Of a DNA stretch of 64,000 bases, positions 48,562 through 55,851 are shown piece by piece. The notes under the pieces were generated by a model that was not told the DNA's origin, ran no database searches, and was given only the letters and a program-made list of their open reading frames with translations. Numbering within the stretch: position 1 is the first letter of the stretch; each line of letters opens with the position of its first letter. The position numbers and the translations under genes were made by a program. Location: contig NZ_KB890458.1 of assembly GCF_000373105.1 (NCBI RefSeq), positions 1-64,000 on the forward strand, read 5' to 3'. The stretch comes from Neolewinella persica DSM 23188 (GTDB taxonomy: Bacteria; Bacteroidota; Bacteroidia; Chitinophagales; Saprospiraceae).

Positions 48562-49701
48562 CCTATTTGCCTTCACCCCAGCATACACCTTCCGCACCAT
48601 TTCCCCAATCTCCCGAGGTTCCAGCCACCGGGTAACGATCACCAGATCTTCCTGTTCGTCAACAACAATGAAATTACCCCCGAAGCCGGCAGCATAATAC
48701 AGGTGGTCCGGCACGCCTTCCCACTGGCGCGGCCCCTGGTTGAGCCACCACATATAACCGTAGCTGGCGTTGGCCGGGGTGGGGGTCTGGATCATGTCCG
48801 TCCAGCGACGGGAAATGAGCTGGCGATCGCCCCATTTGCCCTTTCGGGCAAAGAGCAGGCCGAGGCGCGCATGGTCGGTGGTGTTGACGAACAGCCCGCC
48901 GCCGTGGTGGCCACCGCCGGAGACAGATTGCATCTTCAACCCGTCCACATTTACCCAGGTGTTATCGTAACCGTACCAGCGCCAGGTGGTGCTGGCACCA
49001 ATCGGGTCCATGATTCTTTCCTTAATAACGACGGGAAGGGGGCGTCGCCATACCTGCAGCAAACTGTAGGCCAGAACGTTGACCCGCACATCGTTGTATT
49101 TGAACTGAGAGCCGGGTTCCTGCAACTTACGGTACCGCCATTCATCGAGGTTTCCGTCGCGGTCGGGCCGGTCGGCCCAGTCATACAGGCCAAAAAGAGC
49201 CCCGGACCAATCGGAAGTCTGGTGGAGGAGGTGCTCCCAGGTAATCTTTCCGTTGTGGTCACCGTTGAAGGTGCCGTCCCAAACATAGTCTGCGACAGTA
49301 TCCTTAACGGAACGGATCAAGCCGTCGTCCAGAGCCAGGCCAGCAGTGGTGGAGAGATAGCTTTTGGTGACGCTGAAGGTCATGTCCACCCGCTCTGTGT
49401 CTCCCCATTGGGCAACGACGTAGCCATCCTTGATGATCATCCCGGCTGGTCCGCCACGCTCTTTTGTTGGTCCCTGTAATGCATGGTCAGGCTCACGGCT
49501 GAAACTTTGCAGAATGGCCAGGCGGAGGTCGCGCGCACCGGAGTATTCGTTGGCCAGTGCAAAGACTATGGCACTGTCGATGGCAGCGGGGTCAAGTCCC
49601 GTTTCAGCGGGCGTTTTGTTGGCCCAGGCAGTTGGGGTAGGGTAGTACTGTGCGCTTAGTGTAGTGGAAAGCAGGAGGGCGAAAAGGAAGGCATGTCTCA
49701 T
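48559..49701 (-). CDS. Secreted serine hydrolase, beta-lactamase/class C-like
   Basis: 380 residues from MRHAFLFALLLSTTLSAQ at 49701, a clear signal peptide; an upstream Met at 49758 is less likely. It is a penicillin-binding-protein/beta-lactamase fold. The Ser-x-x-Lys motif is FSVTKSYLS near residue 130, the Tyr-Asn pair is KYNDVRVN, and the third motif is SGGGHHGGGLF. It is typical of esterase or D-amino peptidase-like members rather than a true beta-lactamase. It is periplasmic or secreted. It has no partner gene. The stop is inside an inverted repeat. Confidence 0.88.
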   Translation of the reverse strand: MRHAFLFALLLSTTLSAQYYPTPTAWANKTPAETGLDPAAIDSAIVFALANEYSGARDLRLAILQSFSREPDHALQGPTKERGGPAGMIIKDGYVVAQWGDTERVDMTFSVTKSYLSTTAGLALDDGLIRSVKDTVADYVWDGTFNGDHNGKITWEHLLHQTSDWSGALFGLYDWADRPDRDGNLDEWRYRKLQEPGSQFKYNDVRVNVLAYSLLQVWRRPLPVVIKERIMDPIGASTTWRWYGYDNTWVNVDGLKMQSVSGGGHHGGGLFVNTTDHARLGLLFARKGKWGDRQLISRRWTDMIQTPTPANASYGYMWWLNQGPRQWEGVPDHLYYAAGFGGNFIVVDEQEDLVIVTRWLEPREIGEMVRKVYAGVKANR

Positions 49702-49924
49702 ATCCGTGAAGGTAAAGTATTTACTAATAGAGCTAAATAAAAGCATATTATAAAGCAATTATTTATATATAATCTATTGAAATTTATGCGTTTGCGAGTA
49801 TTTGAATGTCGCTTTTTTAAAGCGGAGCCTCTTTTTATTGTGAAAACTATTTTATTGATAATCAATCGTATGTAACGTTTTTAGCAAGTGAAATTACTAA
49901 AGGAGTGCCGCCAAATCTACAAGG

Positions 49925-49957
49925 TTGGCCATTCTGATGGCATAGATTTTACCTTTG
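49925..49957 (+). promoter_or_regulatory. Candidate promoter for the leader and small secreted ORF
   Basis: The -33 TTG (49925-49927) and the -7 TACCTTTG (49950-49957) are spaced by 22 bases and fit the Bacteroidota pattern. The first downstream gene begins at 50414, giving a leader of about 450 bases. Confidence 0.5.
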
Positions 49958-50233
49958 GATTATTCGAAATTATTATTGACAAATAATACGGCACCTGAAA
50001 CTTTTTCATTTTTGATTTTGCTTGTTTATCCCTAATTGATATGATTTACTCACCTGGACTTAGGCATCCGGCAGGGCATTTTGCTTCCCTCCGGTCAGCC
50101 TCCTGTATGCCTGGAAAAGAGCTTTTGTTGCCTTTTCCATCGGCAGAGCAGGGCCTCAACAAGGCTTCCGTTCCGTTTAAGCCGGTCTTGCGGAAGCGGG
50201 GTCCGCCGACCAAGATCCTGAACAGATTATTAA

Positions 50234-50392
50234 GGTGGAGTTTATGACTCCACTTTTCAACAGATTACTATGATGCACGTGTGGACAACACCACTTAGTT
50301 AGCCCACTTTGTTACGCGAACAACCTCCGACTAAGGAGCGGGGAAGGCATTCCCCTAAACGGGGCAACCACCGGAAGTAATTACTCCGGTGG
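50234..50392 (+). ncRNA. Cluster of hairpins, possible structured RNA
   Basis: In order: GTGGAGT/ACTCCAC (near 50234-50252), CCTCC/GGAG (50324-50338), GGGGAA/TTCCCC with a GGCA tetraloop (50340-50355) and CCACCGGA/TCCGGTGG (50368-50392). CCCC can also pair with the following CGGGG. The small secreted ORF starts 22 bases later. It could be a leader RNA, a small RNA or a terminator array. No known family recognised. Confidence 0.4.
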
Positions 50393-50413
50393 CCTGCTTC
50401 AAATTTTATAACA

Positions 50414-50656
50414 ATGCTTTTTCGTGCTTTATTTTTTGCAGCCGTACTTACAGCCGCTGCACCGATAACCGCTCAGGTTGTCGAGGATATTTCTATGCTC
50501 ACGGCTCCCGGCTCAACGGAGTCAGAGAAGCCAGCTTTGGTCTTACCCCTGCTTGTTTCACTCGATCCACAGAGCTTGGTTCTGGTAACCTGGAAGGATA
50601 AGACCACTTCTACGGTAACCGTCAACCAGGTCCTTAGCTGGTACGATGAGCCCTAA
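50414..50656 (+). CDS. Small secreted protein of unknown function
   Basis: 80 residues. Residues 1-21 form a signal peptide (MLFRALFFAAVLTAAAPITA, cleavage before Q). The mature 60 residues are acidic and contain two Pro-rich hydrophobic segments and a SLVLVTWKDKTTSTVTVNQV beta-like stretch. No family recognised. It is supported by the signal peptide, the promoter upstream and a free-standing position. It could be a pseudogene fragment. Confidence 0.5.
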   Translation: MLFRALFFAAVLTAAAPITAQVVEDISMLTAPGSTESEKPALVLPLLVSLDPQSLVLVTWKDKTTSTVTVNQVLSWYDEP

Positions 50657-50714
50657 GCTCGATCAACAAATCGAACGGGGTTTTAATCGTTAGGTTATTG
50701 CTGAGTAGTGGTTT

Positions 50715-51038
50715 TTATCCCCATATTTCCCAATCCAGTGTCGAAGCGTCCAACCCTGGCGTTTCGTCCTGGTGAGGGAAAGGGATAGGGTCTGCTATTT
50801 GGAGGGCAGGTCGGTCAATGAATACCGTAAGGTTTTCGCTTAGCCACCCACTCAGGTATCGGCCGCCATTAATAAAAAGCGTCCCTTTGCCCGAGTCAAC
50901 GGGGAAGCTGGCAATACCACTGGCGTCCGTACAACGGACTTTAGTCCAACCCATGGCAGGTTCAGTAAACTCTAAGGAGATATTCTGGCCGGCAACTGGG
51001 TTCTCATCTTGCCGACGCTTAAGAGTAATGTTAATCAT
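50715..51038 (-). CDS. Small beta-sandwich-like hypothetical protein
   Basis: 107 residues without a signal peptide. NPVAGQNISLEFTEPAMGWTK followed by CTDASGIASFPVDSGKGTLF resembles a carboxypeptidase-regulatory or Ig-like fold (Asp-x-x-Gly-x-x-x-Phe turn). It ends in DASTLDWEIWG. The role is unknown. It lies downstream of the helical protein at 51435-52664, with 396 bases between. Confidence 0.55.
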   Translation of the reverse strand: MINITLKRRQDENPVAGQNISLEFTEPAMGWTKVRCTDASGIASFPVDSGKGTLFINGGRYLSGWLSENLTVFIDRPALQIADPIPFPHQDETPGLDASTLDWEIWG

Positions 51039-51434
51039 GAAACAAAAATTAAAAGAGAGCCGACTATTTAAATACAGCCGACCCTCAACAAATACATGTT
51101 TTTTTAATGTTCAATTCTGGGATCTACTAAGGTGTTGATTAAGAATAAGAACATATTAAAATGACGGTGCACCCTACCTCCCATCCTGATTAAAGGTATT
51201 AAGAGGTACGACGAGTTATTAAACTGCCTCAGGTAGCACCGTCTTGAATAGGAGGTGTTGATCTTTGCACTAGGCCAAAGTTCTATTTTGAATCAGAAAC
51301 GGACAGTATGGAAAGAGTTGGTTCATTGGATTCGCCGCAAAAAGCGCATCCGTGTAGTTGGTAAAATGCTGATTATCAGTAAATTATTTTTCACAATTTA
51401 TAATGCGGTATCTCGCGCTTGCCACAGTATCTGG
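51039..51434. other. Intergenic region with one long hairpin
   Basis: AT-rich sequence of 396 bases. GACGGTGC-ACCC-TACCT (51163-51179) pairs with AGGTAGCACCGTC (51231-51243), giving a 13-bp stem with a small bulge and a 51-base loop. It may end the transcript of the gene at 51435. No gene was found. Confidence 0.5.
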
Positions 51435-52664
51435 CTAGCCCTTGCCGGTTCGGACCAAGCGTTCCAGAGCGTCTTCCAGCCAATCTTTACGCGGGTGATT
51501 ATAGTCCAGATAAGTCGGGGGGAGCTTTCCTTTCTTTCGGGCAAAGAGCTTTTTTCGGGCTTCCAGTGTGGGAGCGTTACCCTTGGTCACGATGGTGGAA
51601 TACATACTTCTGAGCATGGTATAAGCCTTCACCCAGCAGCGGAAATTAGCTACATGTTTTGGTGGATACTTCTCCTTTTCCATCTCCAGGTAATCCAGCG
51701 CACGGTTCAGGTTTTTAATCTCCTTATCTACTTTGCCAATAAATAGTGTAACGTAGGCGCCTGTCTTAGTTCCCGGATGAGTAGCAAGCATATACAGTAC
51801 CTGAAGACGAAGGATCCGAGCAGCAATATTCATAATTTCATTACCTACGGAGGCTACCTCGTCAAATTCCTTGTATGCGTTTACGTAGTCCTGTTCGTCA
51901 AAGCAGATCAGTGCCTCGAGGTAGCTGACAATAGAATTCTTAATTGCGGGATCCAGTCGGTTACGATAATGCTCACTGAATAATCGTAACCAATCGTGTA
52001 CGCCGCGGTATCGCTCTGTTACGGGAATGAAGCTTATTTCAAGCTTATTCCAAATAAACTTATTGGGAACCTCAAGGCCCTGTTTTATGGTGTTGAAGAA
52101 GAGCGTGTAAGGTAGGTATTTAGCCTCCTCCTCGTTCCAGTCAATCCCGTACTTGTAGTCAATCGTTAGCAGGCGGGTAGAAAAGGCCAATGGCACATAA
52201 TGGCGCAAACCGTTATTCTCCGCCGTTGTACAGTAGCTACTCAAGTTGCTCAAGGCATCGATCCAATCTTCCTCATCAATCTCATTCTTGTTGGCCCGAA
52301 GTTCTTGCAAAAAGTTCTTTATCCGCTCAGGTTGTGCGGGGTCCTCTGCGGGTAAACGAATAATATCGTAAAGTCCGATATAGGTATTTAATAATGGATC
52401 AACTTTGATCCGTGACTGATTCAATTTGATCAGATCCAGGAGAAGTTTGAAATGTTCCTCTTGCCAATCACCTTTTAGATGAGTCCATACCCTTATGTGA
52501 GTCTTTAACCGGATATAGCGCCGGAGATGATAAAGGATAAAAACATCGTCCGTTAATTTACCAAGCGTATTAAGGCCCTCTGGCGGATTGTGATTGGTTC
52601 CTGCCCATTCAAATTCCTTAATCTTAGTATAGGCATCAATTAAATTGTGGGCAGTAGAGTTCAT
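51435..52664 (-). CDS. Alpha-helical hypothetical protein
   Basis: 409 residues from MNSTAHNLIDAYTKIKEFEW at 52664; an upstream Met at 52805 lies across the dispersed motif and is not used. It is an all-helical protein with TPR/HEAT-like periodicity (LLLDLIKLNQSRIKVDPLLNTY and ALICFDEQDYVNAYKEFDEVA). It has no signal or membrane segment, so it is cytosolic. The C-terminus is basic (EARKKLFARKKGKLPPTYLD). No family can be named. It is not obviously linked to its neighbours. Confidence 0.7.
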   Translation of the reverse strand: MNSTAHNLIDAYTKIKEFEWAGTNHNPPEGLNTLGKLTDDVFILYHLRRYIRLKTHIRVWTHLKGDWQEEHFKLLLDLIKLNQSRIKVDPLLNTYIGLYDIIRLPAEDPAQPERIKNFLQELRANKNEIDEEDWIDALSNLSSYCTTAENNGLRHYVPLAFSTRLLTIDYKYGIDWNEEEAKYLPYTLFFNTIKQGLEVPNKFIWNKLEISFIPVTERYRGVHDWLRLFSEHYRNRLDPAIKNSIVSYLEALICFDEQDYVNAYKEFDEVASVGNEIMNIAARILRLQVLYMLATHPGTKTGAYVTLFIGKVDKEIKNLNRALDYLEMEKEKYPPKHVANFRCWVKAYTMLRSMYSTIVTKGNAPTLEARKKLFARKKGKLPPTYLDYNHPRKDWLEDALERLVRTGKG

Positions 52665-52783
52665 TGTCGAAATATAGTGATGATAATCGGGTGTTGGATG
52701 AAAATAAGTACAGAATACGTTTACAACTGAAGGAGACCTGATCAATGAATCCAGGCAGTCAGGCTTTGCGCTGTTAACCTTTT

Positions 52784-52862
52784 TTGTACCTGCGATCGCG
52801 CCCAAATATGTCTGGCAGAACCTACCTCATTAGCATTCGAAGCAGGCGCGGCCGCAGGATGC
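52784..52862. repeat. Two motif copies facing outward (copy I)
   Basis: 52784-52803 holds the right-end form with centre A-T (complement GGGCGCG-AT-CGCAGGTAC). 52845-52862 holds the left-end form with centre G-C (GGCGCG-GC-CGCAGGATGC). They are 41 bases apart and in the opposite order from the complete elements at 5737 and 27577, so this is a tail-to-tail pair between two genes. Confidence 0.7.
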
Positions 52863-52892
52863 CAAATAAGTTGTTGGGCAAACTAAAGACCA

Positions 52893-53951
52893 CTAGAAAA
52901 GCAGCACCGCTATTACCGCCGCAATAGCTATCGCGAACGGTAATAAAAACAGATAACCCCAGCTAAGTATCACTGCTTTAATGATGGTCTTGATCCAACT
53001 TTGTGGGTACACTCGCTTCATTGCCATCAGGAAATAAATCACCATGGTAATACTGCTCAGGGTAAGTAGCCACGGAGTACCGATGATCAGCAGTTCGAGG
53101 GCGGCGAGGAACTGCGTCAGAAACAAAAACGCATGCACGTGCAACGTGAAAATGAAGTGCTCTATGTATTTCCGTTTGTGGCGGATGTAGATCAGTTTCA
53201 GCAGGCCCGCCGAAAGTGGAACCAGAAGTAGTAATCCCCAAATCGCCTGGCCCATCAACGTACTCACCCCCGATACGCCCAGGTGGTTGAGCCTGACGAC
53301 CTGTTTGATTATGTACTGGTTCCATACACCCTCAATCTCGTATTTCTTCACTAGTTCCGTTGGGGTCAGTAGCGAATAATCCTCCCGGTTAAACATGATT
53401 ATTTCTCCAGAGAAGTCGAGTCCACCAGAGTAATCAAGGTAACTAATCGACATGGAGTCGGATTTGGACAGGTTCAGTAGCCTGACTAAGCTGTCGGTAG
53501 CTTCGACTACGACCGGTGCGGGGAAGATCGTCCTAATACTATCAACGCCAGCCAGTAAATCGATCCCGAACTTACTTTCGTAGGCCGCTGATCTTTGCTT
53601 TTCCATGCTTACCTCTAAAGAATCTCCAATGGCCTGTGTCGTTAAGAAGCTGTAAGTTGCCACCATCAACACCCCACTTACGAAGAAGAGCCGCAAGGGG
53701 TGGAAGTAAGGCTTCTGCTTGCCGGAGAGGAAATTGTTCGTTAATCTGCCGGGGACCATCAGGGCAGCCAGGGTACGAAACAAACGGTTGTCGAAATTGA
53801 AGACCGTTTCGAAAAACTCTCCAACCAACTGCCAGAAACCTGGCGGCCCCTTGTAGGACTTTTGCCCACATTCAGGACAAAAAGCAGCATCGGGCCACAT
53901 TGGCTCAGCGCAGTTAGGACATGTGGAAATCTTATTTTCGGAATCAGACAC
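52893..53951 (-). CDS. DUF3667 membrane protein with zinc ribbon
   Basis: 352 residues. The N-terminus has a two-Cys-pair zinc ribbon (STCPNCAEPMWPDAAFCPECGQ). The DUF3667 region follows with FDNRLFRTLAALMVPGRLTNNFLSGKQKPYFHPLRLFFVS, a first membrane segment, a long periplasmic loop (about residues 115-220) and four more hydrophobic helices (GLLLLVPLSAGLLKLIYI onward). This family is widespread in Bacteroidota and has no known function. It is complete. It starts 117 bases left of the T9SS protein's terminator region. Confidence 0.88.
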   Translation of the reverse strand: MSDSENKISTCPNCAEPMWPDAAFCPECGQKSYKGPPGFWQLVGEFFETVFNFDNRLFRTLAALMVPGRLTNNFLSGKQKPYFHPLRLFFVSGVLMVATYSFLTTQAIGDSLEVSMEKQRSAAYESKFGIDLLAGVDSIRTIFPAPVVVEATDSLVRLLNLSKSDSMSISYLDYSGGLDFSGEIIMFNREDYSLLTPTELVKKYEIEGVWNQYIIKQVVRLNHLGVSGVSTLMGQAIWGLLLLVPLSAGLLKLIYIRHKRKYIEHFIFTLHVHAFLFLTQFLAALELLIIGTPWLLTLSSITMVIYFLMAMKRVYPQSWIKTIIKAVILSWGYLFLLPFAIAIAAVIAVLLF

Positions 53952-54065
53952 GCCAGGTTAGTTTAGTGCAAAGTAAGCCTCCCTAAACAAAGGCACCTGT
54001 TTATTCGGCAAAAGACCAAGCCCATACCATCAAAAATTATGGGACGGAGCACTAACTATTTATGT

Positions 54066-54093
54066 GGGCGGGGCCGCAGGTGCAGTGGAAAGG
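54066..54093 (+). repeat. Dispersed GC motif, copy J
   Basis: GGGCGGG-GC-CGCAGGTGCA is followed by GTGGAAAGGATAAAGAAGCAG. It lies between the DUF3667 gene and the terminator of the T9SS gene. Confidence 0.7.
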
Positions 54094-54136
54094 ATAAAGA
54101 AGCAGGGTATCAGTGCTTGTGGACCATCGCTGAAAC

Positions 54137-54176
54137 AACAACGGCCGCCACGTACGAGCGTACGGGCGGCCGTTGT
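54137..54176 (-). terminator. Terminator of the beta-helix T9SS gene
   Basis: ACAACGGCCGCC (54137-54148) pairs with GGCGGCCGTTGT (54165-54176). Inside it CGTAC pairs with GTACG around GAGC, for 17 bp in total. It follows the stop of the leftward gene at 54199 on the expected side. Confidence 0.8.
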
Positions 54177-54198
54177 GAGCAGCGCTATTACTAAGCGT

Positions 54199-55800
54199 TT
54201 AGTTCTTGTAGAACTTCACGAACATTTTACCTTCCGGTGTGCGGATGGCGGCAATGTACATGCCGGTAGCCAGGTTACCCAGCTTGTTGTAGGTAATCGA
54301 GTGGCTACCAGGAACCTGGTCTCCGGTAACTACGTTGGCTACACGTGCACCACGGACATCAAAGATGGAAAGATCAATCTTTCCGGCTACGCTCAGCTCG
54401 TAGTTGAAGCTGATCATGTCGTTGGCTGGGTTCGGCGCTGCAGTCAGCTGCAGGAACGGATTGTAAGCAGCAGGGCGAACACTGTTCACCAGGTCGGCGC
54501 AGAAACCGGTAGCACCTACGGCTCCGCCATCAGTTGCTCCGGTGGCAGACATAGACGTCGGGTCATAGCAAGGGCTGAAACGATCAAAGTTATAGAGCAG
54601 GCGACCGGTTGCGTAATCAGTACCAACGGCGAAAAGGCTGTCTTCCACCATGATGTTGGTAATGCCAACGGAGTCCTTGAACAGGATAGCTTCCTCAGAG
54701 TAGGTAATCAGACGCTCACGAGATGGCACGTCGTTGAGTTCGAGCACTTCTTCAAACGTGGCATCAGCTACGTCGTTGGTCATCGCGGCAATGAAGGTAG
54801 GGCTGAACAGCTCTGGCTGTACTACGGAATCAAAGTTCATGTAGTGGTCCAGTACGTCCTGTGTCCAGTGAACGTTATTGTTACGCATCGTGACGCTACC
54901 TCCCGCTACGATGGTGTCCAGCGTAAAGATCGGCGTGCTCATGTCCTTTAGGTTGATCTGCTCATTAGCTAACCAGGGGGATGAACCGATAATGGATGGG
55001 TTCTGGATGAAGTTGTCAGTAATCACCGTCTCTTTGGTGTTCTTCATCTGAATGAAACCGTGACGACCAACGTGGTTGAATACTGTATTCTTAGAGAATT
55101 CGAAGTAGTTCAGACCTTGCTGGCGGAAGCCAATGTAAATCCGGTCAAGGGTGTTGTGGATCACATTGTTTTTAATGATCACCGTGTCACCAAAGTTGGT
55201 CCGGAGGTCAACAATCCGGCCATTACCCTGCTGGCGGGCGTAGTCACCGAAGTTGCGAAGAATGCTGTTGGTGATCTTCACCGTCACGAAATCTCCTTCA
55301 CTACGGATGGTGCCCTGACGGCTCTTCTCGATGATACAGTCATTCCAGCTGTAAGTGGTGCTGTCACCCTCTGGGCGGAAAGAAGCTGTTTCGTAAGCTG
55401 CGGCTAGCGGGCCTTCATCACCCATGATGATGTAAATGCCGTCCCAGGTGAAGCCTCCTTCTCCGCGGAACATTTCAACAAGGTTAGAACCTCCGGTGGG
55501 GTTGAGGCGGTCCACCAACGGACGACCGAGGGTCGCTACGTCTCCGGTTGCCGCCAGGTTGACGTCAAACGTCCAGCGGTTGACTTTGGAGAAGAAGTAA
55601 ATACCGCCCGCTTCGAGGAGGTAAGTCTCCGTACCGTTACGGTCACCGGCAGCAGTGGTGTCCCCGTCGATGAAACGGTCAAGGTAAGTAAAGGGGAAGC
55701 CTGCGTCACCGTCCACATTGGCGGGGATGGTAACCGTTTGGGCCTCTAAGGCGAAGGAGCAGCACATTAAGGCTACAAGTAAAGCGTAAATCTTAGTCAT
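54199..55800 (-). CDS. Secreted right-handed beta-helix protein with T9SS sorting domain
   Basis: 533 residues. The signal peptide is MTKIYALLVALMCCSFALEAQ. The body (about 60-330) has regular turns of a parallel beta-helix (VTVKITNSILRNFGD, VIIKNNVIHNTLDRIYIG, FSKNTVFNHVGRHGF, ETVITDNFIQNP), as in polysaccharide lyases and the DUF5123/DUF4957 group. The C-terminus (from about residue 455, PNPANDMISFNYELSVAG to KMFVKFYKN) is a T9SS type A domain. It is probably a surface glycan-binding or lyase-like protein of the cluster. It follows the TonB receptor on the same strand with a 51-base gap, so it is likely in one operon. Catalytic residues are not evident. Confidence 0.85.
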   Translation of the reverse strand: MTKIYALLVALMCCSFALEAQTVTIPANVDGDAGFPFTYLDRFIDGDTTAAGDRNGTETYLLEAGGIYFFSKVNRWTFDVNLAATGDVATLGRPLVDRLNPTGGSNLVEMFRGEGGFTWDGIYIIMGDEGPLAAAYETASFRPEGDSTTYSWNDCIIEKSRQGTIRSEGDFVTVKITNSILRNFGDYARQQGNGRIVDLRTNFGDTVIIKNNVIHNTLDRIYIGFRQQGLNYFEFSKNTVFNHVGRHGFIQMKNTKETVITDNFIQNPSIIGSSPWLANEQINLKDMSTPIFTLDTIVAGGSVTMRNNNVHWTQDVLDHYMNFDSVVQPELFSPTFIAAMTNDVADATFEEVLELNDVPSRERLITYSEEAILFKDSVGITNIMVEDSLFAVGTDYATGRLLYNFDRFSPCYDPTSMSATGATDGGAVGATGFCADLVNSVRPAAYNPFLQLTAAPNPANDMISFNYELSVAGKIDLSIFDVRGARVANVVTGDQVPGSHSITYNKLGNLATGMYIAAIRTPEGKMFVKFYKN

Positions 55801-55851
55801 GTGTAAACGAGTTTGTGAGGTTTGTAGAACGAATTGTTATTGGGTCCGGAA

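Larger units (their letters stand above)
49702..50413. other. AT-rich region and long structured leader
   Basis: 49702-50040 is AT-rich upstream sequence for the leftward hydrolase. A promoter-like TTG-N22-TACCTTTG (49925-49957) starts a possible rightward transcript. From 50234 to 50392 at least four hairpins follow one another. A weak 68-codon frame (50041-50247) has no recognisable features and I do not call it. Confidence 0.6.

Noticed and set aside
48559..49701. True beta-lactamase
   Set aside because: The Ser-x-x-Lys motif is present, but the other motifs fit the broader serine-hydrolase/esterase group. No resistance role is claimed.
50041..50247. 68-codon open frame before the small secreted ORF
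   Set aside because: No signal peptide or recognisable motif. It ends in a hairpin region, and its position fits an untranslated leader better.
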